The translations under genes were made by a program, and so were the position numbers. The notes below the pieces were generated by a model. It ran no database searches, was not told where the DNA came from, and was given only the letters and a program-made list of their open reading frames with translations. Positions 26,401 to 34,550 of a stretch of DNA of 64,000 nt are shown in pieces. Every line of letters begins with the position of its first letter. Position 1 is the stretch's first letter. Origin of the DNA: JBBROS01 sp965260935 (GTDB lineage: Bacteria; Pseudomonadota; Alphaproteobacteria; Acetobacterales; Acetobacteraceae); assembly GCA_965260935.1 (NCBI GenBank), contig OZ253374.1, forward strand, positions 4,232,501 through 4,296,500. Direction: 5' to 3'.

Positions 26401-26415
26401 GGCCGCTGGTATGAT

Positions 26416-26835
26416 TTGCCGGCAATCGTCGGTTTGCTTGCTGATGATGAGCTAAGTCGCAGCAGAGAGGAACCGGGTCTCCCACTTAGTCCACATTACG
26501 TTGCCGCTTACACGGCTATCGATGCCGACTTGAACCAACTTCTTGTTGTGGCCGAGGCCGGGAGATGCGTCGTTGGCTGTCTTCAGCTTACGTTCATACC
26601 GGGGCTTGCCCGATTAGGCATGTTGCGAGGCCAGATCGAGGCTGTTCGCATTGCGCGAGGGAGCCGTGGCGGCGGGATCGGGCGTAAGATGCTGATTTGG
26701 GCCGTTGAGGAGTGCCGACGCCGGGGCTGCGGGTTAGTGCAGCTGACCACGGATAAGAAACGCCTGGATGCACGCAGGTTCTACGCTGCGCTCGGCTTCG
26801 TCGCGAGCCATGAAGGCATGAAGCTTACCCTCTGA
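26416..26835 (+). CDS. GNAT acetyltransferase, 5'-truncated at the IS630 border
   Basis: 139 residues of a GNAT family N-acetyltransferase. The acetyl-CoA loop is RGSRGGGIGRKM near residue 80, and LVQLTTDKKRLDARRFYAALGFVASHEGMKL is the conserved C-terminal half. Family members begin roughly ten residues earlier, before a DLPAIV motif. Here that motif is cut: in frame, only GRWYD precedes Leu-Pro-Ala and a stop (the transposase TAG) lies just upstream. TTG 26416 is the only nearby start. Probably a broken gene, or rescued from this TTG. Confidence 0.7.
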   Translation: MPAIVGLLADDELSRSREEPGLPLSPHYVAAYTAIDADLNQLLVVAEAGRCVVGCLQLTFIPGLARLGMLRGQIEAVRIARGSRGGGIGRKMLIWAVEECRRRGCGLVQLTTDKKRLDARRFYAALGFVASHEGMKLTL

Positions 26836-26899
26836 TGGAGGGCAAGCGTTCATTGCATGGTACGGTGGATTTCGCTGCGCTCGCCGACGACGATCGTGC

Positions 26900-27328
26900 T
26901 TAAGCCTCAGCGCCGTCCTCGTCCGCATCGGCCTCAGGCTTCGGGCCGCTGTCGAGGCCCTTTGCCGCCACGTCGCGGTCGACCAACTCGATGATGGCCA
27001 TCGCCGCCATGTCGCCGTGCCTCATGCCGGCCTTGAGGACGCGGGTGTAGCCGCCGTTACGGGCACGGTAGCGGTCAGCCAAGGCGGAGAACAGCTTGTT
27101 GACGAGAACGTCGTCCTGCAACTGGGACTGCGCCTGCCGCCGGGCGTGAAGGCCGCCCCGCTTGCCGAGGGTGATGAGCTTTTCGGCGACAGGGCGCAGC
27201 TCCTTGGCTTTGGGCAGGGTCGTGGTGATCTGCTCATGCTTCAGGAGCGCGTGGGCCATGTTGCGGAACATCGCGGCACGGTGGCTGGAGGTGACGTTAA
27301 GCTTACGGCCGGAAACACCGTGGCGCAT
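26900..27328 (-). CDS. rplQ: 50S ribosomal protein L17
   Basis: 142 residues, beginning with the invariant MRHG...KLNVTSSHRAAMFRNMA block. It has a short acidic C-terminal tail (PKPEADADEDGAEA) beyond the folded core. It is the last gene of the alpha operon, 24 bases after rpoA, and ends the leftward ribosomal cluster. The 64 bases between it and the acetyltransferase gene hold no clear terminator. Confidence 0.97.
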   Translation of the reverse strand: MRHGVSGRKLNVTSSHRAAMFRNMAHALLKHEQITTTLPKAKELRPVAEKLITLGKRGGLHARRQAQSQLQDDVLVNKLFSALADRYRARNGGYTRVLKAGMRHGDMAAMAIIELVDRDVAAKGLDSGPKPEADADEDGAEA

Positions 27329-27352
27329 GGTGGGGGTTCCTTACGGGACTGC

Positions 27353-28372
27353 TTAGAAAGGCTCGTCGAGACGCTTGGCGAGATCCTCGATGTTCTCGGG
27401 CGGCCAGCCAGGGACGGTCATCGATAGTCCAAGCCCCATCGCGGTGAGGACTTCCTTGATCTCATTCAGCGACTTGCGACCGAAGTTCGGGGTGCGCAAC
27501 ATCTCCTGCTCGCTCTTTTGCACCAAGTCGCCGATGTAGACGATGTTGTCGTTCTTGAGGCAGTTGGCGCTGCGGACGGAAAGCTCCAGCTCGTCCACTT
27601 TCCGCAATAGGTTACGGTTGAACGGCAGATCATCGCGGATCTCGTCCGAGCGGGCCAGTTGCGGCTCGTCGAAGTTGATGAAGAGCTGGAGTTGGTCCTG
27701 GAGAATGCGGGCAGCGAGAGCGACCGAGTCTTCAGGAGACACGGCCCCATTCGTTTCCACTTGCAGCAGCAACTTGTCGTAGTCCGTCACTTGACCGACT
27801 CGGGTCGGCTCGACCTTGTAGCTGACGCGCTTGACCGGCGAGTAAATGGCGTCGATCGGAATAAGCCCGATCGGCGCGTCCTCGGGCCGGTTAGCAGCGG
27901 CGGGAACATAGCCTTTACCAAGGTTGACGGTGAACTCCATGCCAAGCTTCACGCCGTCGTCGAGCGTGCAGATGACAAGATCGGGGTTCATGACATCGAT
28001 ATCATGGCCGGTCTGGATTTGCCCGGCAGTGACTTCGCCCGGGCCGGTCGCGGTCAGCACCATGCGCTTCGGCCCTTCGCCGTGCATCCGAAGCGCGAGT
28101 TGCTTGATGTTGAGCACGATGTCGGTCACGTCCTCGCGCACGCCGGCAATGCTGCTGAATTCGTGCAGGACGCCGTCGATCTGCACGGCCGTGACGGCAG
28201 CACCCTGCAACGAGGACAGCAACACCCTGCGAACGGCGTTGCCGAGGGTCATGCCGAAGCCGCGCTCCAGCGGCTCGGCCACGACCGTGGCCACACGATG
28301 CGGGTCGGCGCCGGGCTCGACACCGAGCTTTTCCGGTTTGATCAAGCTTTGCCAGTTCCTTTGGAGAACCAT
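27353..28372 (-). CDS. rpoA: RNA polymerase alpha subunit
   Basis: 339 residues with the N-terminal dimerisation and assembly domain (GNAVRRVLLSSLQGAAVTAV) and the C-terminal domain at ~255-325 (ELSVRSANCLKNDNIVYIGDLVQKSEQEMLRTPNFGRKSLNEIKEVL) that contacts UP elements and activators. It is expressed from the alpha operon between rpsK and rplQ. A strong hairpin lies in the 66-base gap upstream and may adjust its expression relative to ribosomal genes. Confidence 0.98.
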   Translation of the reverse strand: MVLQRNWQSLIKPEKLGVEPGADPHRVATVVAEPLERGFGMTLGNAVRRVLLSSLQGAAVTAVQIDGVLHEFSSIAGVREDVTDIVLNIKQLALRMHGEGPKRMVLTATGPGEVTAGQIQTGHDIDVMNPDLVICTLDDGVKLGMEFTVNLGKGYVPAAANRPEDAPIGLIPIDAIYSPVKRVSYKVEPTRVGQVTDYDKLLLQVETNGAVSPEDSVALAARILQDQLQLFINFDEPQLARSDEIRDDLPFNRNLLRKVDELELSVRSANCLKNDNIVYIGDLVQKSEQEMLRTPNFGRKSLNEIKEVLTAMGLGLSMTVPGWPPENIEDLAKRLDEPF

Positions 28373-28394
28373 GGTTTATCTCCAACAATAGAGG

Positions 28395-28421
28395 ACGGCG
28401 CCGCAATGGATGCGGCGCCGT
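28395..28421 (-). repeat. Intercistronic hairpin between rpsK and rpoA
   Basis: A perfect 11-bp stem (28395-28405 with 28411-28421; ACGGCGCCGCA) around a five-base loop. On the transcribed strand it is followed by CCTCTATTGTTGG rather than a T-run, so it is more likely an attenuating, processing or stabilising element than a full terminator. Confidence 0.6.
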
Positions 28422-28438
28422 ATTAAACACATCATCGA

Positions 28439-28831
28439 TTAAACGCGGCGACGCTTGCGGGCGCGGCAGCCGTTATGCGGGATCGGGGTCATGTCGCGGA
28501 TGGCGGAGATACCGAAGCCCACAGCCTGGAGCGCGCGCAGGGCGCTCTCACGCCCGGAACCCGGGCCACTCACTTCGATCTCCAGTGTTTCCATGCCATG
28601 CTCGCGCGCTTTGCGACCGGCATCTTCCGCCGCGACTTGGGCCGCGTAGGGCGTGCTTTTCCGGCTGCCCTTGAAGCCCTGCATCCCGGATGACGACCAG
28701 GCGATCGTGTTTCCCTGGGCGTCGGTGATCGTCACCATGGTGTTGTTGAACGTCGCGTTGACGTGGGCGACGCCGGAGATGATGTTCTTGCGCTCCTTGC
28801 GACGGGGTGCGCGGGCGGCGGGTCTCGCCAT
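28439..28831 (-). CDS. rpsK: 30S ribosomal protein S11
   Basis: 130 residues with the conserved NTMVTITDAQGNTIAWSSSG segment and the C-terminal MTPIPHNGCRARKRRRV. S11 binds the 16S platform. It lies 36 bases after rpsM and 66 bases before rpoA. Confidence 0.97.
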   Translation of the reverse strand: MARPAARAPRRKERKNIISGVAHVNATFNNTMVTITDAQGNTIAWSSSGMQGFKGSRKSTPYAAQVAAEDAGRKAREHGMETLEIEVSGPGSGRESALRALQAVGFGISAIRDMTPIPHNGCRARKRRRV

Positions 28832-28867
28832 AAGCTGCTTCCTGACTGTTCGTGCGGACGGGACGGG

Positions 28868-29245
28868 CTACTTCGTGACTTTCTTCTTGCCGGCGATTGC
28901 GACCGCCTTGCCTTTGCGGGTGCGGGCATTCGTGTGGGTGCGCTGGCCATGGACGGGCAAGCCGCGGCGATGACGCAGGCCACGGTAGCAACCGAGGTCC
29001 ATCAAACGCTTGATGTTGATCGCCACCTCGCGTCGCAGGTCACCCTCGACCCGGTATTCGCGGTCGATCAGCTCCCTGATCCGCAGCACCTCCTCGTCGG
29101 AGAGTTGGTTCACCCGGCGGTCATCGGGGATGTCCAGCTTGTTGCAGATGTCTTGGGCATTGGTTGGGCCAATGCCGTAGATGTAACGGAGACTGATTGC
29201 GACCCTCTTGTTGGTCGGGATATTCACGCCGGCAATACGCGCCAC
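28868..29245 (-). CDS. rpsM: 30S ribosomal protein S13
   Basis: 125 residues: MARIAGVNIPTNKRV, then the GLRHRRGLPVHGQRTHTNARTRKG block that contacts 16S and the subunit bridge. The start codon is GTG, supported by AGGAG eight bases upstream. It is the first gene after the 184-base adk-rpsM gap, and a leader hairpin stands directly before its ribosome binding site. Confidence 0.97.
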   Translation of the reverse strand: MARIAGVNIPTNKRVAISLRYIYGIGPTNAQDICNKLDIPDDRRVNQLSDEEVLRIRELIDREYRVEGDLRREVAINIKRLMDLGCYRGLRHRRGLPVHGQRTHTNARTRKGKAVAIAGKKKVTK

Positions 29246-29258
29246 GATAATGTCTCCT

Positions 29259-29287
29259 AGCCACAGACAGCATCTGACTGTCTGGCT
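29259..29287 (-). promoter_or_regulatory. Leader hairpin directly upstream of rpsM
   Basis: AGACAG pairs with CTGTCT around CATCTGA, and AGCC (29259-29262) pairs with GGCT (29284-29287) across a bulge. The stem ends a few bases before the AGGAG of rpsM on the transcribed strand. It could be an adk terminator remnant or a ribosomal-protein autoregulatory leader. The rest of the 184-base gap shows no gene. Confidence 0.45.
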
Positions 29288-29429
29288 GCTGTTTAAGGCC
29301 TCTGCTCGCCTCGGCGCTGGAGGGCCGGAAAATTATGATGCGCCCCACCCATGTATGTGCGAAGCGAAGGTGGCGAGTTATACGCCCGCCTGGTCCGAAG
29401 TCAACGCGCTCACATCAACTCTTAGTGAG

Positions 29430-30131
29430 CTATAGCTTTTTCTCCGCTGCATGACCACGGGATGCTGACGCTCGCAGCGATGAGGCCGAAGCCAACGTTT
29501 CTTCAATCTGCCGCGTCACGTCGTCCATAGCCGCCATGCCGTCGAGAGTGACTAGCCGGCCTCGCTCTTTGTAGTACGGCAGGATCGGGGCCGTTTGGGT
29601 ATGATAAACGTTCAAACGCGCCGCGACCGTTTCCCGGCGGTCGTCGGCCCGGTGGATGAACTCGTGGTTGCCGCAAACATCGCAGGTGTTCTCGACACGC
29701 GGCGGGCTGAACGTGTCATGATAGCTCGCGCCGCATTTGGCGCAGCTGAATCGTCCGGCGATGCGCTCGACCAGGGCGGTATCGTCAACCCGAAGTTCGA
29801 TCACCGCATCAAGTTGCTGTCCGGCGCCTTCGAGCATCAGATCGAGCGCTTCGGCTTGAGGGATATTGCGCGGGAAACCGTCAAGGATAAATCCGCCGGC
29901 CGCGTCGGGCTTCCTGATGCGGTTCTCGATCATCGCCACCAGGAGGGCATCGGTGACAAGCTGGCCGGCTTCCATGATCGTCTTTGCTTGCTGACCGATT
30001 TCGCTACCGGCTGCGACTTCGGCGCGGAGCATGTCGCCAGTGGCGATCTGCACCATGCCATGCCGCTGCTCGAGGCGCCGGGCTTGCGTGCCTTTGCCGG
30101 CGCCGGGCGGTCCGAGCAGGATGAGGTTCAT
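29430..30131 (-). CDS. adk: Adenylate kinase, zinc-binding LID type
   Basis: 233 residues interconverting ATP+AMP and 2 ADP. It has the P-loop GPPGAGKGTQ at residues 7-16 and the DGFPRN motif. The long-form LID carries four cysteines (CAKC and CDVC, about 127-157) that should bind structural zinc. The C-terminus (SSLRASASRGHAAEKKL) is a short basic extension. Its ATG overlaps the secY stop, so it is translated with the spc operon. Confidence 0.97.
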   Translation of the reverse strand: MNLILLGPPGAGKGTQARRLEQRHGMVQIATGDMLRAEVAAGSEIGQQAKTIMEAGQLVTDALLVAMIENRIRKPDAAGGFILDGFPRNIPQAEALDLMLEGAGQQLDAVIELRVDDTALVERIAGRFSCAKCGASYHDTFSPPRVENTCDVCGNHEFIHRADDRRETVAARLNVYHTQTAPILPYYKERGRLVTLDGMAAMDDVTRQIEETLASASSLRASASRGHAAEKKL

Positions 30132-31474
30132 CGCACCCTGCCCCGGCCTCGCGTCTTGCGGATCAGGCCCTCGTACTGATGCGCCAGCAAGTGGGATTGG
30201 ACCTGTGTCACGGTATCCATGGTCACGCTGACGATGATCATCAGGCTGGTGCCGCCGAAGTAGAATGGGACGCCGTAGCGGCTGATGAGGATTTCAGGCA
30301 ACAGGCAAACGATGCAGAGATAGATGGCGCCGACCGTGGTCAGGCGTGACAGGATGCGGTCGAAATAGTCGGCGGTATTGGAGCCTGGGCGCACGCCGGG
30401 CACGAAGCCGCCATACTTCTTCAGGTTGTCGGCGGTCTCCTCCGGATTGAACACCACAGCGGTATAGAAATAGGAGAAGAAGATGATCATGCCTGCGTAG
30501 GCGGCCATGTAGAGCGGTTCGCCATGAGCCAGGTAACGACCGATGGCGGAGAGCACGCCGCTCGTCTGGCCTTCGGCGGAGAAGCCGGAAATAGTAGCCG
30601 GGATCAGCAGGATCGAGCTGGCGAAGATCGGCGGGATAACGCCAGCGGTGTTGACCTTGAGCGGCATGTGGGTCGAGTCGCCGCCGAACATGCGCTGGCC
30701 CACCTGACGTTTCGGGTATTGGATGACGACCCGGCGCTGCGCCCGTTCCATGAACACGACGAAGGCGATGACCGCGACGGCGATGACGATGAACGCGAGG
30801 ATGAAGACGGGCGAGAGCGCCCCGGTGCGGCCCAGTTCGAGCAGGCTGGCAAGCGCGTGCGGCAAGTTAGCGACGATGCCGGCGAAGATGATGAGGCTGA
30901 TGCCGTTGCCGACGCCGCGGGCCGTGATCTGCTCGCCGAGCCACATCAGGAACATCGTGCCGCCCACCAGCGTCACCACGCAGGAGATGCGGAAGAACCA
31001 GCCCGGGTCGATGACGGCGGCGCCGAAATTGCCCCTCATCCCTTCCAGGCCGACGGCGATGCCGTAGGATTGCAGCAACGCGATCAGGACGGTGAGGTAG
31101 CGGGTGTACTGGTTCAGCTTCTTGCGGCCGGACTCGCCCTCTTTCTTCAGCGTCTCGAGCGTCGGCACTGCGGCGGTCATTAGCTGGATGATGATGCTGG
31201 CGCTGATGTAGGGCATGATATTCAGCGCGAACACCGTCATGCGTCCGAGCGCGCCGCCGCTGAACATGTTGAACATGCCGAGGATGCCGCCGCCGTGCTG
31301 GTTGAGCAGCTCGCCCATCACGGACGCGTCGACGCCGGGCACGGGGATGTAGGTGCCGATGCGATAGACCAGGAGCGCGCCAAGGGTGAACCAGATGCGC
31401 TTCTTGAGTTCGGTCGCCTTCGCGAACGTGCCGAGGTTTAAGTTTGACGCGAGTGTTTCGGCTGTCGAAGCCAT
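30128..31474 (-). CDS. secY: Protein translocase channel subunit SecY
   Basis: 448 residues with ten transmembrane helices, the central pore of the Sec translocon. Landmarks: the plug region with GGILGMFNMFSGGALGRMTVFALNIMPYISASI and the cytoplasmic loop SEQITARGVGNGIS-type segment (seen as GEQITARGVGNGISLIIFAG). ATG 31474 was preferred over two upstream ATGs because GGGGGAA lies about seven bases before it. A 103-base gap with a GC-rich hairpin (31508-31527) separates it from rplO. Confidence 0.97.
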   Translation of the reverse strand: MASTAETLASNLNLGTFAKATELKKRIWFTLGALLVYRIGTYIPVPGVDASVMGELLNQHGGGILGMFNMFSGGALGRMTVFALNIMPYISASIIIQLMTAAVPTLETLKKEGESGRKKLNQYTRYLTVLIALLQSYGIAVGLEGMRGNFGAAVIDPGWFFRISCVVTLVGGTMFLMWLGEQITARGVGNGISLIIFAGIVANLPHALASLLELGRTGALSPVFILAFIVIAVAVIAFVVFMERAQRRVVIQYPKRQVGQRMFGGDSTHMPLKVNTAGVIPPIFASSILLIPATISGFSAEGQTSGVLSAIGRYLAHGEPLYMAAYAGMIIFFSYFYTAVVFNPEETADNLKKYGGFVPGVRPGSNTADYFDRILSRLTTVGAIYLCIVCLLPEILISRYGVPFYFGGTSLMIIVSVTMDTVTQVQSHLLAHQYEGLIRKTRGRGRVR

Positions 31475-31577
31475 GGAAGGTTCCCCCGACATGCGAACGG
31501 CGCCTCGGCCCGGAATGGACACCGGGCGCCGCCCTCGATCCGCAATGTAATGCCCGGCGAGCGGGACACAACTTTAT

Positions 31578-32069
31578 CTATGCGGCAGGCGCTTCGTCCG
31601 CCGCTGGCTTGACCGTGGTCTTGACGCTGCCGCCAGCGGCCTCGACCGCGGCGATTGCCGAGGCGGACGCGCCGGACACCTCGACGTTGACCGCGCGGGA
31701 GATCGTGCCGCTGGCAAGCAGGCGGATGCCAGCGCGCTTGCCGACCGTGACCACGCCGGATTTGGCCAGGGCGGCTTCGGTGATCGTCTCGCCGGCCTGG
31801 AGCTTGCCGGATTCAATGGCCTTGTCGAGCGCGCCGAGGTTGAGCGGGGCGTATTCCTTGCGGAACAAGTTATGAAAGCCCCGCTTCGGCAGGCGGCGAT
31901 AGATTGGGAGCTGGCCGCCCTCGAAGCCGTTCAGCGACACGCCCTCGCGCGCTTTCTGGCCCTTGACACCCTTTCCAGAGGTCTTGCCCTTGCCGGAACC
32001 GATGCCGCGCCCCAGACGCTTGCTCTTGAGGCGGGCGCCGGGGTTATCGCGCAGTTCGTTCAGTTTCAC
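31578..32069 (-). CDS. rplO: 50S ribosomal protein L15
   Basis: 163 residues: MKLNELRDNPGA, the Gly/Lys-rich RLGRGIGSGKGKTSGKGVKGQKARE loop, then a globular C-terminus with an Ala-rich tail. Starts with GTG overlapping the rpmD stop. Last ribosomal gene before secY. Confidence 0.97.
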   Translation of the reverse strand: MKLNELRDNPGARLKSKRLGRGIGSGKGKTSGKGVKGQKAREGVSLNGFEGGQLPIYRRLPKRGFHNLFRKEYAPLNLGALDKAIESGKLQAGETITEAALAKSGVVTVGKRAGIRLLASGTISRAVNVEVSGASASAIAAVEAAGGSVKTTVKPAADEAPAA

Positions 32070-32263
32070 TGCTCACCTTCCACGCGCACCAGATGCGCCA
32101 CTCTGCGGATCATGCCGCGCACTGCCGGCGTGTCCTCCAATTCGCGGGTCCGGCGAAGCTTGCCGAGCCCAAGGCCCGTTAGGGTCTGGATCTGATCCTT
32201 CTTGCGGCCCGCTCCGGAGGCGATCTGCGTGACCCGGACCTTGCCGGTGGGCGCCTCAGACAT
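32066..32263 (-). CDS. rpmD: 50S ribosomal protein L30
   Basis: 65 residues: VRVTQIASGAGRKKDQIQTLTGLGLGKLRRTRELEDTPAVRGMI, the whole L30 fold. ATG 32263 was chosen; the longer open frame upstream is shadow. It overlaps rpsE by eight bases and rplO by four. Confidence 0.96.
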   Translation of the reverse strand: MSEAPTGKVRVTQIASGAGRKKDQIQTLTGLGLGKLRRTRELEDTPAVRGMIRRVAHLVRVEGEQ

Positions 32264-32840
32264 TGGCCTGCTCCGCACCGGACGCTTCGGCCGCGACCTC
32301 GCGCTTGCCGAAAATTTCGGCAACTTTCTTGCTGCGGCGCGCGGCAACGCTGCGAGGGCTGCCGACACGCTGAAGCGCGGCAAAAGTGGCCTTGACCATG
32401 TTGTGCGGGTTGCGGCTGCCGAGCGACTTGGCAACGACGTCGTTCACGCCGAGCGACTCGAATACGGCGCGCATCGGCCCGCCGGCGATGATCCCGGTCC
32501 CGGCGCTGGCCGAGCGCAACACGACATGCCCGGCACCGAAGACGCCCTCGACATCGTGATGCAGGGTGCGGCCTTCCTTCATGGGAACGCGGATCATGGC
32601 CTTGCGCGCCCGTTCCGTCGCCTTGCGGATCGCCTCGGGCACTTCGCGCGCCTTTCCGGCGCCGTAGCCCACGCGCCCCTTCTGGTCGCCGACCACGACC
32701 AGGGCGGCGAACGCGAAGCGGCGTCCGCCCTTCACCACCTTGGCCACGCGGTTGATGGTGACCAGCTTGTCGATGATGTCATCGGCCTCGCGGTCGCGGT
32801 CGCGGCCGCCCCGGCCGCCGTCTCGTGCTTCACGTGCCAT
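32256..32840 (-). CDS. rpsE: 30S ribosomal protein S5
   Basis: 194 residues. The N-terminal ~20 residues are Arg/Asp/Gly-rich (RDGGRGGRDRDREADD) and longer than E. coli. The conserved VVKGGRRFAFAALVVVGDQKGRVGYGAGKA and GGPMRAVFESLGVNDVVAKSLGS motifs follow. S5 acts in decoding fidelity. Confidence 0.97.
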   Translation of the reverse strand: MAREARDGGRGGRDRDREADDIIDKLVTINRVAKVVKGGRRFAFAALVVVGDQKGRVGYGAGKAREVPEAIRKATERARKAMIRVPMKEGRTLHHDVEGVFGAGHVVLRSASAGTGIIAGGPMRAVFESLGVNDVVAKSLGSRNPHNMVKATFAALQRVGSPRSVAARRSKKVAEIFGKREVAAEASGAEQANV

Positions 32841-32849
32841 TGGTCCCTC

Positions 32850-33212
32850 CTAGAACGCCAGCCCGCCTTCGCGCGCGGCGTCGGCCAGCGCCTTGACGCG
32901 GCCGTGATACAAATAGGCGCCGCGGTCGAACACCACCTTCGTGACACCGGCAGCCACGGCGCGTTCGGCAACCAGCTTGCCGACAGCCGCGGCGGCCTCG
33001 CGGTCGGCGCCGGTCTTGAGTTCGGCGCGAAGACCCTTGTCCAGGCTCGAAGCCGCGGCCAAGGTCCGGCCCTGCCCGTCGTCGATCACCTGCGCGTAGA
33101 TATGCTTACCGGAGCGGAACACGGACAAGCGCGGTCGCCCGCCGGATTTCTGCCGAAGCTGGAAGCGCAGCCGCGATTGCCGGCGCGCCTTCAAGTCGAT
33201 CCTGCTGCTCAT
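32850..33212 (-). CDS. rplR: 50S ribosomal protein L18
   Basis: 120 residues: RLRFQLRQKSGGRPRLSVFRSGKHIYAQVIDD and the C-terminal FDRGAYLYHGRVKALADAAREGGLAF, which binds 5S rRNA. ATG 33212 sits one base after the rplF stop; the upstream frame extension is a shadow of rplF. Confidence 0.97.
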   Translation of the reverse strand: MSSRIDLKARRQSRLRFQLRQKSGGRPRLSVFRSGKHIYAQVIDDGQGRTLAAASSLDKGLRAELKTGADREAAAAVGKLVAERAVAAGVTKVVFDRGAYLYHGRVKALADAAREGGLAF

Positions 33213-33213
33213 C

Positions 33214-33747
33214 TTACTTCTTCTTGCCTTCCTTGCGCCGGATGGTCTCTGTCGTGTAGCGCACGCCCTTGCCTTTATACGGCTCGGGCGGCCGGAACGC
33301 GCGGATCTCAGCCGAGACTTGTCCGACCTGCCGCTTGTCGATGCCGGTGACGGTGATGGCGGTCGGGCGCGGCGTCGTGATCGTGATGCCTTCGGGAACC
33401 GGATAAACGACGTCATGCGAGAAGCCGAGATTGATCACCAGGTTCTTTCCTTGCACCGCGGCGCGAAAGCCGGTGCCCTGGATCTCCATCGTCTTGCTGA
33501 AACCCTCCGACACGCCTTTGACCATGCTGGCCACCAGCGCCCGGGTCGTGCCCCACATCATCCGGCACTCCGAAGCGTTGCTGCGGGGCGCCACGCTTAC
33601 TCTGTTTCCGTCAACGGTGGTAACGACCTTGTCGGTCAGCGGCAGGTGCAGGGTTCCAAGTTTGCCCTTGGCCTCCAACACCTGGTTGGCGATCGCGACC
33701 GTGACGCCGGATGGCACCTCGACCGGGTATTTGCCTACGCGAGACAT
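33214..33747 (-). CDS. rplF: 50S ribosomal protein L6
   Basis: 177 residues with two related domains. MSRVGKYPVEVPSGV opens the protein and EIRAFRPPEPYKGKGVRY is the conserved C-terminal signature. ATG 33747 fits the family start. A Lys-rich tail (RRKEGKKK) ends it. Confidence 0.97.
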   Translation of the reverse strand: MSRVGKYPVEVPSGVTVAIANQVLEAKGKLGTLHLPLTDKVVTTVDGNRVSVAPRSNASECRMMWGTTRALVASMVKGVSEGFSKTMEIQGTGFRAAVQGKNLVINLGFSHDVVYPVPEGITITTPRPTAITVTGIDKRQVGQVSAEIRAFRPPEPYKGKGVRYTTETIRRKEGKKK

Positions 33748-33760
33748 AGCAGGACCCTTA

Positions 33761-34159
33761 TCAGAACACGCGGAACAGCACTTCGCCGCCCACGTTCGCC
33801 GCGCGGGCCTCGCCGTCGCTGAGGACGCCGCGCGGGGTGGAAAGGATAGACACGCCAAGGCCGGCGTAAACGCGCGGCAGTTCGGCGATCTTGGAATAAA
33901 CCCGGCGGCCAGGCTTGCTGACGCGGGTAATCTCCTTAATCACCGGCTCGCCCTCGTTGTATTTCAGCTCGATGCGAAGCTGGGCAATGCCGGGACGCAG
34001 TTCCTCGGCGGAATAGCCGCGGATGAAGCCCTCGCGCTTCAAGGCTTCCAGCACGTTCGCGCGCAGCTTGGAGGCGGGCGCGACGCAGGCCGAGTGCCGG
34101 CTGCGCTGAGCATTGCGGATACGGGTGATCATGTCGCCTAGGGGATCGGACATCGACAT
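33761..34159 (-). CDS. rpsH: 30S ribosomal protein S8
   Basis: 132 residues: MSDPLGDMITRIRNAQ, later GVSILSTPRGVLSDGEARAANVGGEVLFRVF. S8 binds 16S helix 21 and is the classical spc autoregulator. ATG 34159 (Met-Ser before MSDPLG) is favoured by AGGAA eight bases upstream. Confidence 0.97.
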   Translation of the reverse strand: MSMSDPLGDMITRIRNAQRSRHSACVAPASKLRANVLEALKREGFIRGYSAEELRPGIAQLRIELKYNEGEPVIKEITRVSKPGRRVYSKIAELPRVYAGLGVSILSTPRGVLSDGEARAANVGGEVLFRVF

Positions 34160-34169
34160 CGGCGGATTC

Positions 34170-34475
34170 CTACCAGCTCGCCTTGACGACGCCGGGCAAT
34201 TGGCCAGAATTGGCGAGCGCGCGAAGCATGTTCCGGGACAGCTTGAATTTGCGATAGTTGCCCCGTGCCCGGCCCGTGAGCGCGCAACGGAGACGGACGC
34301 GCACGGCAGCGCCGTTGCGGGGCAGCTCTGCCAGCTTCATGGACGCTTCGAAGCGGTCTTCGACGGGCAGTGACCGGTCCATCAGCACGCTTTTCAGCTC
34401 GGCGCGCTTGGCCTTGTCACGCGCCGCCATGCGCTCGCGCTTCTCGTTGCGGTTTACCGACGATGTCTTCGCCAT
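34170..34475 (-). CDS. rpsN: 30S ribosomal protein S14 (zinc-independent type)
   Basis: 101 residues, the long C- form without the zinc CXXC pairs: MAKTSSVNRNEKRERM and LRCALTGRARGNYRKFKLSRNMLR. It is followed on the transcribed strand by rpsH after ten bases and preceded by a 75-base gap to rplE. Confidence 0.97.
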   Translation of the reverse strand: MAKTSSVNRNEKRERMAARDKAKRAELKSVLMDRSLPVEDRFEASMKLAELPRNGAAVRVRLRCALTGRARGNYRKFKLSRNMLRALANSGQLPGVVKASW

Positions 34476-34550
34476 GGATTTCTTACTCCTCGGAACCTGC
34501 TGCGGTAGGCCGCAAGTGGTATTCCAAACACGTGGATCTCGGCCGCTTGC

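Larger units (their letters stand above)
25249..26409 (+). mobile_element. IS630-family insertion sequence, complete, 1161 bp
   Basis: Terminal inverted repeats: CCAGTGGCCCAAAATG at the left (25249) and, read inwards from 26409, CCAGCGGCCCTAAATT (13 of 16 identical). Both ends are flanked by TA (25247-25248 and 26410-26411), the target duplication expected for IS630/Tc1-like elements. The transposase is split across two frames joined at an A7 run. The right end abuts the truncated acetyltransferase gene. Confidence 0.9.

Noticed and set aside
31508..31527. GCCCGG/CCGGGC hairpin between rplO and secY
   Set aside because: Six base pairs in very GC-rich DNA; not distinct enough from chance to call a terminator.
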